Notes: generated from the letters alone by a model not told the origin. Shown: positions 1-11,393, numbered from the stretch's first letter. The stretch: 64,000 nt of DNA from Paralithodes platypus (GCA_032716605.1 CM064573.1:6524739-6588738), one strand, 5' to 3'. Translations and numbers: made by a program.

Positions 1-329
1 AAAAAAAAAAAAATACTCACAGACACACTCTCTCTTTCTTATATATTATGTTTTAGTCAAGTGTTGCCTCCAGGCACACAGACCCACTCTCTCTCTCTTA
101 TATATTATGTTTAGGTCAAGTGTTGCCTCCATACTCCCAATATTTTCTTCATTCATAATTATATACATAATTCAACAATACCACACATTCACCATTCTCT
201 TCATACATAATTCCACAATACCACCAGTCACCATTATCTTCATACATAATTCCACATAGTCACCACTCAAACCCAATGTCAATCCCTTCTGTACGATGAC
301 GCTGTTATTGAGTGAACCAGTTTTCCCAG

Positions 330-515
330 TCTGTCTCACACTTAACAAGAACACTCTCTCCCTTAATCTATCTGTCCTGCATCCTATGAATTAAACAGCT
401 TCAAGCTCCGTGTGCCTAACAAGTGTATTGTAACTTACCTCGAATGTTGCTCTCTTTAGCTCTTTCAATTTGGGGAGACATCTTTGCCTTGTGTGGCCTT
501 GCACATAATAAAACA
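330..515 (+). pseudogene. LINE 3' tail remnant (RT C-terminus)
   Basis: One frame reads roughly NSLP-stop-S followed by SYELNSFKLRVPNK. This resembles the extreme C-terminus of arthropod non-LTR retrotransposon polyproteins and the better copy at 4198-4410 (WNSLPES...SYDLNCFKLRVS). The Glu after NSLP is a stop here. The following non-coding part (ctctttcaatttggggag) also resembles the 3' tail of the copy at 4410-4500. It is a dead fragment of one LINE family. Confidence 0.5.
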
Positions 516-832
516 AAATTATTGTTTATTGTATAGTAACCTTATCTGTTATGGCATAGCACACATTCAAATTACTTGGACGAACGCTACACATACTTTT
601 ATGTTTGATATTGACGGTAAATATATTTTGAAATTACCCGCATTATCATATTCGATGATATGGTTCCCACAGGAAGTTGTTATGAACAAATATTCCTCTA
701 AATACACATTCAGTACAGTATTGGGTCAGGACGTCCAATCCATATCTTTAGTACCAAATACATTAGAACCGTGGACTTAAATTGCGTGTGTGAAGGCACA
801 TTACACCACGCTGATAAAAAGTAAATATAGAG

Positions 833-835
<3 letters not shown>

Positions 836-881
<46 letters not shown>
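836..881. repeat. (GA)n microsatellite
   Basis: Uninterrupted GA dinucleotide tract, about 46 bp. Confidence 0.95.
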
Positions 882-884
<3 letters not shown>

Positions 885-1250
885 AATCATCATTAGATCC
901 TACTCTACCTGCACTGATGGTGGGAACATTATCATTATACCAGTCATTAGTCGCTCTCAGTATAATTGTATGACTTAATAATGAAATACAACAGGAAATT
1001 GTGATTCATCAGATATTATGATCTGTGACAAATAATGTATTCATAGATGCATTCGAGTTGAAAATGTCATGACTGGTTATTAACTTAATGCACATTATCA
1101 AAACACACTTTCTCTATTGTCATATATTCACAATGACGTTTGCAAAACATAGAAAATGTGTTGTAAGGAACAAAAATGTCTAAATAATTGTTAATTTGCA
1201 TACAATAGTTATATAAATGGTGAGAATCAATGTTTGTGTCAAATGATTCT

Positions 1251-2015
1251 TTAACCCATTGGCTGTGGGAGACGTTCCGGAGCGCTCATGGCAATTTATA
1301 GCAATTTACAGGCATTTAACCCGTGGAGCCCCGGCTAGTTTTGTATTGTTTGTTCACCAGAACCCGACCGGTTTTCAAAAATGGTTTTATTCCAGAAACA
1401 ATAGCGAATGGGTTAGGAATGAAGGAAAAACCACGAAAAACCGCTCAAAAAGCTTAAAGAGCCCCCGAAAACGCGCACGCACGTGGACTTTGAGAGTTTT
1501 CAACCATATGTACACAGTTCCCATACAAATCTGAGCCCTCTTGAGTGGCTACACCTGAGGTTACGGTCGGAGCAATTAGGGTGACTCGTCAGACGCGTCG
1601 CTGGGGCTGTGCGTTACATACATCGCCGACGCGCCAGACGCGTCGCTGGGGCTGTACGGGTTAAAGCCTGTGGAGACGAATCCGAGTGAGTGGGAGAGCG
1701 GTAGGCCCCCGTCCGCTCTCCAGCCAGGCGGCCGGGACACTGAGAGGTATGAGGTATATCCCGCTAGACTTGCAGCTCTGCCAAAGGCAAATGTAGTGTG
1801 ACAATAACGATATTCGATCAATATTAGCTAATTTTATGGTAGCGCTGCAGATTAGCACCGCGCGCCACGAACCTCGTTCTGGTGTAATTTTGAAGCTGTT
1901 TTATTCTAGTTTTTGGCTGAACACATTTTATTTCATGCAGACACTTGCTCAATCATTCAGGAGTACCTGAATGAGCCCTAATATAGCGGAAATATGCCCG
2001 TAGCGTAAGTGTTAA
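1251..2015. mobile_element. TTAA-flanked MITE-like element B, copy 1 (interrupted)
   Basis: It starts TTAACCCATTGGCTGTGGG and ends near GTTAA at 2012-2015. A second copy lies at 49724-50133, and the right end of that copy is the reverse complement of this left end at 18 of 19 positions. TTAA plus terminal CCC/GGG is the pattern of piggyBac-type target sites and termini, so a non-autonomous piggyBac-like element is inferred. No transposase is present. The body is split at 1316-1664 by element A. The part after the insertion (from agcctgtgg) continues the B sequence up to the ending shared with copy 2 (ttcaggagt.cctgaat). Confidence 0.6.
1316..1664. mobile_element. TTAA-flanked MITE-like element A, copy 1, nested in B
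   Basis: It begins TTAACCCGTGGAGCCCC and ends GGGGCTGTACGGGTTAA, an imperfect inverted repeat flanked by TTAA on both sides. It carries an internal GACGCGTCGCTGGGGCTG-like direct repeat. Related copies lie at 15283-15727 and 54687-55117. This one is shorter (349 bp) because of an internal deletion around 1460-1480 compared with 15283-15727. No coding capacity. The piggyBac-like assignment rests only on TTAA and the CCC termini. Confidence 0.65.
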
Positions 2016-2139
2016 AGTCATTGTGTTCTAGTTTGGATTAAGTATGTGTTTAGGTACAGTAAATGAACAGGCAAAGATAATGAAGACTATCAGTTTCATA
2101 ATCTAGGTTAAAGAACCATTAGACCTTTTGATGCCAAGT

Positions 2140-2409
2140 ATATATTTTTTTTTTTTTTCTTCTTCTATATTCCAACTACTCCCTCTCGGGCATAGGCCGA
2201 GAGCCTGTACATTCCACCGCTCAACACGGTGAAGCCCGTGAGGTCTCGTTCCAGTCTGGGGAGTGAGACATGTGAAGCATCCATTCATGGCTTGAAGCAG
2301 CTCCATTTCTGAAGCGGCTGGTTGCTTCGTTCATGTGCTTCACTGTCTCACCCTCCAGACTCAGACCCTCACTCTCATAATGCCACCTATTGAGTAGTGA
2401 ACTCACTAG
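2140..2409 (-). mobile_element. tRNA-derived SINE family S1, 5'-truncated copy
   Basis: On the minus strand it runs from gcctagtgagttcact to gggagtagttggaatat and ends in a poly-A tail (poly-T at about 2143-2158 on the plus strand). It matches 50400-50667 and 55670-55987 closely but lacks the tRNA-like head present at 50829-50898, so it is truncated. Confidence 0.65.
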
Positions 2410-2428
2410 GCATATACTGTATACTGTA

Positions 2429-3075
2429 CAGGGTGTTCCAGAAATATGTGCCGAAAATCAGGGGATGTATTCCTGACACATAATTGAATGTAAATTACGA
2501 AATGACCATATTGGCAATTCTCAATAGTTTTCGAGTTACAGCACCTCCGAGGTCTGCCAGGATTGTGTTTAAATCCAGGGATTGTACAAAATGTCTGAGA
2601 CAGATGCGAAATTACTTAATGACCGTAAAGTAATACAGCACAGTAAATGTTATTGTCATACTGGAAATACTGTTTTATTTTGTTAATAAATCACGTTGTC
2701 CTTGGTAAATGTTTCATTTACAAGGAATTTTGAACATTTACTGTAAATGTTATTGTCATACTGGAAATACTGTTTTATTTTGTTAATACATCACGTTGTC
2801 CTTGGTAAATGATTCATTTACAAGCAATTTTGAACATTTACTGTAATTTTATTGTCATACTGGAAATACTGTTTTATTTTGTTAATAAATCACGTTGTCC
2901 TTGGTAAATGTTTCATTTACAAGCAATTCCCGGAGTAAAACACATTCAAGCAGACCTGTTAGGTGCTGTAACTCGACAACTATTGATATTTGCTTATATG
3001 GTCATTTAGTGATTTACATTCAATTATGTGTCAGGAATACATCCCCTGATTTTCGGCACATATTTCAGGAACACC

Positions 3076-3078
<3 letters not shown>
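2429..3078. mobile_element. Long-TIR MITE with TA target duplication
   Basis: The ends CAGGGTGTTCCAGAAATATG and the complementary CATATTTCAGGAACACCCTG form long inverted repeats. The arms are about 140 bp each (2429-2570 and 2937-3078). TA dinucleotides flank both sides, as in Tc1/mariner-type insertion. The middle is filled by a 100-bp tandem repeat. There is no transposase, so it is non-autonomous. Confidence 0.7.
2643..2936. repeat. 100-bp tandem repeat inside the MITE, about 2.9 copies
   Basis: Units begin at 2643, 2743 and 2843 with gtaa(at)gttattgtcatac and are almost identical. Each unit holds tggtaaatg.ttcatttac, a small near-palindrome. Period exactly 100 bp. Confidence 0.85.

Positions 3079-3131
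<53 letters not shown>
3079..3131. repeat. (TA)n microsatellite
   Basis: About 53 bp of alternating TA directly at the right end of the long-TIR MITE. It may have grown from the TA target site. Confidence 0.95.
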
Positions 3132-3135
<4 letters not shown>

Positions 3136-3282
3136 CACTAAACATAATTATATTCTAGTATAAGTATATCACAAACATAAACATATACTAACACAATCAT
3201 CAGTCTTAGCTTTGTCTAAGCCGATAAACTATGTTTAAGTGGTTTGAATTTGTGTGTCAGAAAGAGCAAATTGTGCAAATCA

Positions 3283-3508
3283 TTAACCCCTTGACACTGG
3301 GTGATGTCATACGGCATCAGCATGTGTTGTGCCAAGTAATCACATTTTCATTGTGCAGTCGTAGGCACTATCGGCCTAGTGTTGAACTAGACGGCATCAT
3401 CAGCTGCTCCTGCACTCCCATAAGGCTCAACCTACTCCCCTCCACCCACATGCTCCCCCCAACCATCTCCCCTCCCAAACATACCAGGAGTTTTGGGAAA
3501 GGGGAGAA
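3283..3508. other. Possible truncated TTAA element left end
   Basis: TTAACCCCTTGACACTGGG opens like the left ends of elements A, B and C, but no matching GGGTTAA end was seen before the minisatellite that begins at 3512. The tail is C-rich. Weak call. Confidence 0.3.
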
Positions 3509-3511
3509 GGG

Positions 3512-3953
3512 TAGGTTTTAAACCAGCTAGGGGCGTGACCTTTAAGCCAGGGAGAAGAGTGGGTTTTAAACCAGCTAGGGGTGTGGCCTTTAAACCAGGG
3601 AGATGAGTGGGTTTTAAACCAGCTAGGGGCGTAGCCTTTAAACCAGGTCGAAGAGTGGGTTTTAAACCAGCTAGGGGCGTGGCCTTTAAACCAGGGAGAA
3701 GAGGGTTTTAAACCAGCTAGGGGCGTAGCCTTTAAACCAGGGAGAAGAGTGGGTTTTAAACCAGCTAGGGGCGTGGCCTTTAAACCAGGGAGAAGAGTGG
3801 GTTTTAAACCAGCTAGGGGCGTGGCCTTTAAACCAGGGAGAAGAGTGTGTTTTAAACCAGCTAGGGGCGTGGCCTTTAAACCAGGGAGAAGAGTGGGTTT
3901 TAAACCAGCTAGGGGCGTGGCCTTTAAACCAGGGAGAAGAGTGGGTTTTAAAC
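3512..3953. repeat. 48-bp minisatellite (dimer of 24-bp monomers), about 9 copies
   Basis: The unit is two 24-bp half-units, one with TTTTAAACCAGCTAGGGG and one with CCTTTAAACCAGGGAGAAG, alternating regularly. Because 48 is divisible by 3, open frames run through on both strands (GFKPARGVAFKPGRRV-like); these are not genes. A related array of 24-bp units in the opposite sense lies at 43573-44098. Confidence 0.9.
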
Positions 3954-4099
3954 CTAGGAGTAAAAGTAAAGTAATCAGAGAAAGGCACTTATTCAAGATA
4001 GTCACATTAGACTTATGGATTAAACCAAAATATTGTAAATCCTCATTTTTCGTTACCTAGTCATCCAAATGCTATATCTTATTTTATTAATTGTACAGC

Positions 4100-4100
<1 letters not shown>

Positions 4101-4147
<47 letters not shown>
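4101..4147. repeat. (TC)n microsatellite
   Basis: Uninterrupted TC tract of about 47 bp just 5' of a LINE tail fragment. Confidence 0.95.
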
Positions 4148-4151
<4 letters not shown>

Positions 4152-4197
4152 CCTTGACCTTCCCAAATACTAACAACATCTGTTATGTCTCTAACCA

Positions 4198-4500
4198 CTC
4201 ACCCTACCCATTAAGATCCATTATGAGTGGTTCAAGCACTTTAGGATTGTTCAACTCTCCAACCCAAGAGTGAAACGTTACTCTCAAACTTTCTTCTACT
4301 CAACAGCTGAGCTCTGGAACTCTCTCCCAGAATCAGTCTTTCCCTCTTCATATGACTTAAATTGCTTCAAACTCCGTGTGTCCAGGCATTTTGGCTCGAA
4401 CTTCCCTTGATTTTGGCCCTGTCACTCTTTCAACTATGGGGGAGGCACTCGCTATAGGCAGTTATGCCTTTTGCCTCCCTCAATCACATAGAAGAAAAAA
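4198..4500 (+). pseudogene. LINE RT C-terminal fragment with 3' tail
   Basis: One frame reads IHYEWFKHFRIVQLSNPRVK and continues with FFYSTAELWNSLPES and SYDLNCFKLRVSRHFGS to a stop at 4408-4410. The core FxxxxAxLWNSLPxxV and the SFKxxL-like ending are typical of the C-terminus of jockey/CR1-type LINE polyproteins. It is followed by about 90 bp of tail ending in an A-rich stretch near 4492-4502. Only the last 70 or so residues remain. A second remnant of the same family is at 330-515. Confidence 0.6.
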
Positions 4501-4748
4501 AACAGTATACAGTAACACCTGTGTAAATTAATAACTGAATTGTTCATATTTGGTCGCGCGTTAAAAACATTTCAACATTTAAACGTTTTGTTGAATAATA
4601 TCCAAGGTTGGAATTCCATTAACTAGTGTAATTATTTACTATATTGTTGTCAGCCAAATGTGTATGTGTATGGTTGGGTGGGGCAGCAGGTAGGTGTGAG
4701 CAAACAGACTGACTGTCATAGGCTCGTGCATAAATGTTTAACTGTCTT

Positions 4749-4823
4749 GATAGCCTATTGCTTAGTGCGCCGATGTTCGGTGTGAGTAACTGATTATCCT
4801 AGGTTCGAGTCCTTGGAGTACCA
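4749..4823 (+). other. tRNA-like (pol III promoter-like) sequence
   Basis: gatagcctattgcttagtg resembles an A box region and GGTTCGAGTCC at 4802-4812 is a good B box. A normal acceptor stem was not seen, so a SINE head or tRNA relic is more likely than a working tRNA gene. Confidence 0.35.
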
Positions 4824-5388
4824 CGTGTATTCATTTATTTAATTGAGTTCATTAATTAACTCTGGGAGCAACTTCTCACCCTTACATAACTCTGCGTGTT
4901 TTTTCTCACAAATATAATAATTGTCTTTGATGTGGATTAAATACTATATTGCTTTACGGTAGTTACCACTAGATTATTGTATTCAACTAGACCCCGTTAC
5001 TAGAGTATTGAATAACATGGTCAAAGAAATTAATGTTCCATTATCCAGTCATATTAAATAAATGTATTTAATAATGAAAGAGTTATGAAAAGGTAGTTTC
5101 GAATAATTTAACACAATGAACATTAGATTTTAGCTCTCAATTATTAGTGTTCTTTCTTAAGCTTAAGATTAATATAACCACCTGGCGGTAGGTTATTTAA
5201 CAATGATAATACACATGATTGCCATATAACAGAGGGACACCCTTAACAGCTCAGTAATGTAAACACGGATCATATCACCATTCATCCAGAACATCCGTGT
5301 GTATGCTGCACCCCAATCAGTAACAACTGTCTATAGTCATATTGTTTACTATACCGGGTATGTCAATTAACAAACAAGTGCGGGTAAG
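4824..5388. other. AT-rich stretch, nothing recognised
   Basis: No coding frame, repeat unit or RNA gene could be recognised. Confidence 0.6.
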
Positions 5389-5532
5389 CCTCACGTAATA
5401 TAATAAACTTCATCACCTGAGAGAGTAGGCTACACACCTCACGTAATATAATAAACTTCATCACCTGAGATAGTAGGCAACACACCTCACGTAAAATAAT
5501 ATACGTCATCACCTGAAAGAGTAGGCTATTTA
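5389..5532. repeat. 48-bp tandem repeat, 3 copies
   Basis: Units start at 5389, 5437 and 5485 with CCTCACGTAA. The third is more diverged, and a partial fourth (acacgtaatataata) follows. Confidence 0.85.
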
Positions 5533-7216
5533 CTCACCACACGTAATATAATAATAAGAATAAAACAACTAATACATCATCATTCTTCCTATTTACCTTA
5601 GTCATCACTATAATGATACATTTAAGTTGACCAGTTCCGCCAACATTGATCTGACATAATATTATAATATGAGTAAAGTTGTAAACACGATATAACACAG
5701 TATTTATGGCAGTGTAGATGTTGCTCTGTCACCTCCATCACTCCGGGAACACCAACCTCTCGCTGGACGGATATTTTACATGTTATTTGGAATATTATTT
5801 TATACCATTTACTTTAAATCATAATTATGGAGAGAGTTGGATTTTGAATTATATTGTTACCATAGGCTTAGTCTGAGTCAGGAAGTAAGCTTTGTCTTGT
5901 ATTGTATAACTATTGCTGTATCTGCATTTAGATAGAATAGACAGGATAATCTATGTAACTAGAGATGCATTCAAGTTATGCAATTAATGAACTAATTACT
6001 AATTATTTGAATAATACCATACAATTTTCAAGAAGTGGCAATTACTTAACCTGTGTCCGAATACTTGCACGTGATTGTGTGTATGATAAGCATTATTTAT
6101 TTGGAAAACTATTATCGTCAGTAATGCCACATATATATTTCAGAATACACCATATATCATTGTAGTCCTTAGTATTAATATACAAATAGCGCATTAGCTG
6201 AGAATGTACTAAAACAACAACAATAATGTTGGAGGAATCAAGTTAGAACACGTGGCGTGGGCTTGGATGCAGGCTGCTGCAGGCATGCAGCTGACTTCAG
6301 TCGCGCAGTGTTCTTTGTAGAGTGAAGTAGTGTTGTTCACGGCTCTGATATATTTGTTCACTTCCTGGAACTGTAAGTGTATTATATTATACAAGCCTTT
6401 ACTGAGCTGTTATATTGCATTATTATTGATATATTAGGTGGTATTAAGACGCTAGATGAGAGGTAAAATAAACGATATAGCCAAGTTTAAATGCCTGTTT
6501 GGTCAATGGTTGGCAGTGACGCCTCCCATCTTATTAAATCCCTCTCCATACCCATTTTCTATCCCACATTCCCGAGATGTGTAAGCGATGTATGTTCCTT
6601 TCTTGGATGTAACTGTTGTTATTGTGTACTGATTGATTTATAGTTGCATTATATGTAGGTTATAATGTGATTTATGTTTCAGGCCAAACAACCCAGGATG
6701 ACGCCGCAGGGTTGCCAATACTGAGTGGCAGGGCTGCCAACACCGAGTGGCAGGGCTGCCAACACCACGACTATTCAGGTATGTTGTTACCATATATTAT
6801 TCAACACTTTCAATCACATCACGATTTATCATGTATTATAACTAACATCTGACGATTTATAGTTCAGGAGTCCAGTGTCATATTGTCGTGCATCCGTACC
6901 ACACCAGAGTCAAGTACACCGGGAGGTTCATAAACAATGCATTTCGTACACAATGAGGTTCATAAACGGAGTTTCGTACACATTGGGTTACTAACACAAT
7001 GGGTTTCGTATACAGAGTTTCGTACACAAGATGATTAATAAAAGGTTTCTTACAGAGTTTAATCTAGATTCTAACAAGGGGATTTCGTAAATAATATCAT
7101 GCCCACAATTTCGTACATGGGCTCTCGGAATATTAGCCTTTTACGGTACTTCTTGTCTGAAACCTGCCTCACTCTCTCCTGCCTGCCACGCATCTTCCTA
7201 TTTACCTACTACTCGT

Positions 7217-7217
<1 letters not shown>
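5533..7217. other. Mostly unique AT-rich sequence with short degenerate repeats
   Basis: No gene recognised. Around 6708-6768 a 24-26 bp unit (gagtggcagggctgccaaca) is repeated. At about 6920-7110 the motif TTTCGTACAC recurs at irregular spacing with ggttcataaac. Confidence 0.5.

Positions 7218-7306
<89 letters not shown>
7218..7306. repeat. (TC)n microsatellite
   Basis: About 89 bp of uninterrupted TC. Confidence 0.95.
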
Positions 7307-7308
<2 letters not shown>

Positions 7309-7442
7309 ATATCAAATGTGTACATGGAAATAAATGTATTGGTTACTGTATACCTGGTTCTGTGGCTGAAGCTAAAAGGTTTTCAAAGTGTAACATGTTC
7401 AATTTCGTTACCTGCACCATGATTGACGACCTACAGGGAAAC

Positions 7443-7445
<3 letters not shown>

Positions 7446-7499
<54 letters not shown>

Positions 7500-7512
7500 A
7501 CGTATGTATGTA
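7446..7512. repeat. (TA)n-(TG)n compound microsatellite
   Basis: About 38 bp of TA followed by TG, then GTATGTATGTAT. Three open frames across it are low-complexity artefacts. Confidence 0.9.
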
Positions 7513-7863
7513 TACAGGAAGAGAGACTGCATTTGTGTATGAGAGAGTGTGTTAGTGCGCCGGCACATGAAGAGTAGCCTAAATACAGTAAGTGGAATAA
7601 TGTATATACCTTCTCAGAAACTAGCAACCAGAGTACCAGCGACGTGTGCTATATTGTATTCTAGCTATATTGTGACGATATTATGAAAGCTTAGGAAGGA
7701 TCTGTGGTAGTTAAAAGAGTTGGTTGAGATATACTGAAGCCTTATTATTTATATATGTGCAGAATATGATAAAAAGGACGTCTACGATACTGAATGGGTT
7801 CAAATATATCATAATAACAACGAAGCATTGCAGCAAATGTTGGTCGAGTATTTGGTTCAACAT

Positions 7864-7867
7864 TATA

Positions 7868-7954
<87 letters not shown>
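7864..7954. repeat. (TA)n microsatellite
   Basis: About 90 bp of TA with one TT interruption near the start. Confidence 0.95.
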
Positions 7955-7955
<1 letters not shown>

Positions 7956-8265
7956 TGTATGTTTATATTTACTGTTTTATATATTACTGTAGCACTTACT
8001 CGTATTCCGTATTCAGTAAGTGACCCTCCATCATCTCAGGGCTAGTATGTTATAACATCTTCCCCAAGCAAGTCTGGAACCCACAACACTTTGATGGAGT
8101 TACCACGCTACGTGACAACACTACCCATGCTACTACCTTGCCGGGTGGCACAATGGTTGTGTTGTAATCCTTAATTTGTATAACCTTTGTGAATAGAATA
8201 ACATTCGTTGTCAGTAAATGGATTAAATATATCCATCTAACCCAACACTTTTTTATTGCTTAAAG

Positions 8266-8560
8266 CGGTTCGGTGCATAACATATTTTCGTGGCAGGGAA
8301 TCTCATTATCATCGGAAAGATGGGAACCAGATTATATTACCAACACATGTGTGATTCGGCCATAAACGTAGACTATTGTACAATAATATTCACCAAGGCC
8401 GCGTTCGTGGTGATGTTTATGAAGTTAAATTAACTTAAAACAATTGATTTACTGAACAGTCCTGTTCGGAAATATTTGGTAGAGTTTGTTGGTCCGTAGA
8501 GTTTACCCAAGTCCAATATTTTGGGTTCGTGTTTGGCAGAGTCGCTCGGAAGGTTTATCA
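8266..8560. repeat. Dispersed repeat family F, copy 1
   Basis: Shares ggttcggtgcat, GTGGCAGGGAATCTCATT, aggc.gcgttcg.ggtgatg and TTTTGGGTTCGTGTTTGGCA with 46033-46325 in the same order. Non-coding, TE family not identified. Confidence 0.6.
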
Positions 8561-8597
8561 GTGTTTTTTTTTTGGGCGATTGTGCCTGACTTCTCAG

Positions 8598-8716
8598 TGT
8601 AATGTGTGTGTGTGTGTGTGCAGACATGATAGTGAACGGGAAGGAGGCATGGAGCCAAACTGCTGAGAGTGCAAGTCTGAAGTTATTCAGTGAGACGATC
8701 AGTGGAGAGAGTGAGT

Positions 8717-8762
<46 letters not shown>

Positions 8763-8782
8763 GCGAGCGAGCGAGCGAGAGA
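8598..8782. repeat. Dispersed repeat family E, copy 1, with (GT)n and (GA)n/(GAGC)n
   Basis: (GT)n, then gatagtgaa.gggaaggag, CCAAACTGCTGAGAG and cagtgag.cgatca, then (GA)n turning into (GAGC)n. The same order (GT)n - core - (GA)n occurs at 26446-26690 and 35413-35665. Confidence 0.7.
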
Positions 8783-10395
8783 GATGCTAAACGGAAATAT
8801 GTATTGAAGAAGTACACGAACGCTGGTTAGAAATAAGTTTCTTAAGATTTTACTGTATATATTAGTTGTAGATAAAAATATAAAATTTGGTAAAATGGAC
8901 ACGTTCGCAGATGGGACTTTGTGTTTAATCTAGGTGAGAAGTGACTTGAAATGAGGTACAGATGCTTTATGAGCTCATTGAAAAGCTTACAGTTGATCTA
9001 CGTATTGCTCATCTATTATCAGCCAGTAGAAGCAAATAACAATAAATAACAATAATTGGCCTTGACAAGAGTTTTGGATTGTCCTCAATGACCCATAATT
9101 ATCTGGCCATCACAGGTTAAATAAACCTCTTCCAGTAATCTGCTAAGAGAATCATGTAAGAGACACCCTCGGATGCCAACACAAGAATGTCTATGTGGCT
9201 TCTGTGAAGGTGCCTATTTGTGGGTTGAAAGTAATGTATTACATTTTAAAAGAGTAATGCCCTTTAAAAAGCTTATTACGTGAAAAATACGAAAACACAT
9301 TATATGGTTTGTCATTTTTCCATAGTTAATTGACATTAAGAAACGGAGTTTTGAGCGAGTGAGACGTAGACAAATTAATATGAAATGAAAATGTATTAAT
9401 ATGTTAAATAAATAAGCAAAGAACAGCATAACTATATTCAGTAGTAATTAATTATAACTGATTATTCAATACCGTATTTCGAGATATAACTCGTCACAGC
9501 TCAACCTTCAAGTTTAGATGAAGCATATATTTCGCCAATACAAATTGCTCAGAGTATAGAAATCACCAGTACAAAGGAGATATACGAAACAGAACATTAA
9601 AATAAAGTTATCAACATTCAAAGCTACCTGTCAATCATAATAAGAATATGTGAATTGTTATATATATATGAGGTAAATGACAATAACTAACTAGATATAC
9701 AGGCACAATACAAATAGAAACACTCCAGCAATACATGCATGTTGTGTTATCTCGCTCAGCAACATTATTTTTTAATATAATGCCCTGATAAAAGCTTAAA
9801 GCAAAATCCCATCTAATTGCAAAGGTTTATACAAGAATAAAACTATAGCTCCCTGCTGAAGTATAACATAATATTATTTAACCAGGCCAGAGTAATCGTT
9901 TATATTCAGCCCAATCTCTGGTAACTGCCTTCCCGTGTCGTTTGTTTAAACCAATTAACAAACTGTTGCATATGGAAAGACATACAACAACAAATACAGA
10001 TACCAATTACACTATATTGGGGACTTGATGTGTCGTAGCAAATATTAAGCGAGAGAGTCATTATTTATGTCGTCTTCATTTATTGTGGCATTGATTCCTT
10101 ACTATATATGTCTATCTACTGACAAATCATTATATTTAGCTAGGAAGGGTCACTTATACAAATATTAAAAATATAAGCATATGTTTGATCGTTATTTGCT
10201 CTATATTGTTTGTAAAAACAATTGTGTATTTGTGATGCAATTATAGTGAGTAACAACACGTATTACGTTATTGTTCATTTTACCAGACTTGTATTGACAT
10301 TTAGACAACGTTACTGTGCTTTAAAAGCTATTATATAATCTTTAGAGGCGAAGGTCATATATTATATAGTTTATATTTGCCGACTATTTATGAAT
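8783..10395. other. AT-rich stretch, nothing recognised
   Basis: About 1.6 kb of AT-rich unique-looking sequence. No open frame with a recognisable domain, no long repeat. Confidence 0.6.
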
Positions 10396-10401
10396 GTACC
10401 G

Positions 10402-10994
10402 CCAGTACCGCCTGCCATTGGTTGTTCTATACTGGTGCACCATCCTTGGTACATTGACCTTCCAGTACCGCCTGTCATTGGTTGTTCTATACTGGTGCAC
10501 CATCCTTGGTACAGTGACCTTCCAGTACCGCCTGTCATTGGTTGTTCTATACTGGTGCACCATCCTTGGTACAGTGACCTTCCAGTACCGCCTGTCATTG
10601 GTTGTTCTATACTGGTGCACCATCCTTGGTACAGTGACCTTCCAGTACCGCTTGTCATTGGTTGTTCTATACTGGTGTACCATCCTTGGTACAGTGACCT
10701 TCCAGTACCGCTTGTCATTGGTTGTTCTATACTGGTGTACCATCCTTGGTACAGTGACCTTCCAGTACCGCTTGTCATTGGTTGTTCTATACTGGTGCAC
10801 CATCCTTGGTACAGTGACCTTCCAGTACCGCCTGTCATTGGTTGTTCTATACTGGTGCACCATCCTTGGTACAGTGACCTTCCAGTACCGCCTGTCATTG
10901 GTTGTCTATATTGGTGCACCATCCTTGGTACAGTGACCTTCCAGTACCGCCTGTCATTGGTTGTTCTATACTGGTGCACTATCCTTGGTACATC
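10402..10994. repeat. 60-bp satellite, about 10 copies
   Basis: Unit contains TCATTGGTTGTTCTATACTG and CACCATCCTTGGTACAGTGA. Copies differ by only a few substitutions (for example gcac/gtac, gcct/gctt shared by neighbouring units). The period is a multiple of 3, so long frames are open on both strands; they are not genes. Confidence 0.95.
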
Positions 10995-11149
10995 CCTCCT
11001 CTCTCTTTCCCCTTGTAATGGACCCCCAGAGATGTCTTTAATAGTCCCCCTCCCAACCATTCCAACACTCTCTGTCATTACTACTTTGAGTCCACTACTG
11101 GGAACCACCCCACGGGGCTAATCAGGTAATGAGGTCCACAGTCCTCATA

Positions 11150-11393
11150 ATTTCATGTATGTTGGTAAATGACGTGATCGTCGGTCATCGGGCTCTTTAT
11201 CTTGGTGGAAGCTGGTTTGTTGCGGAGAACGAGGATGGAGGTCTTGGGGGATTTGTAATAAATTATTAATTTGATTTTGTTTTCCGGGTTGGTAGGGTGG
11301 ACATGCTTGGAGATTATTTCTTTTAAGACGGCCTCGTCATTTTTGTGTCCAGAGGACATAAAATTGCGGTAGAAGATCTTGATTTCATTGGGG
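11150..11393 (-). pseudogene. PLE post-RT linker fragment
   Basis: After a frameshift in the homopolymer at 11390-11397 the protein continues with NEIKIFYRNFMSSGHKNDEA, then IKLIIYYKSPKTSILVLRN, and stops after HVIYQHT. In Penelope-like proteins this segment joins RT and the GIY-YIG nuclease. The nuclease itself is absent, either by truncation or by sequence replacement next to the satellite. Confidence 0.7.

Noticed and set aside
3427..4060. Long frames on both strands reading GFKPARGVAFKPGRRV or LKPTLLPGLKATPLAG
   Set aside because: They are the 48-bp minisatellite read as protein; the period is divisible by 3, so frames stay open on both strands.
10371..11121. Several 160-245 codon frames on both strands
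   Set aside because: 60-bp satellite read as protein; no domain and equal openness on both strands.
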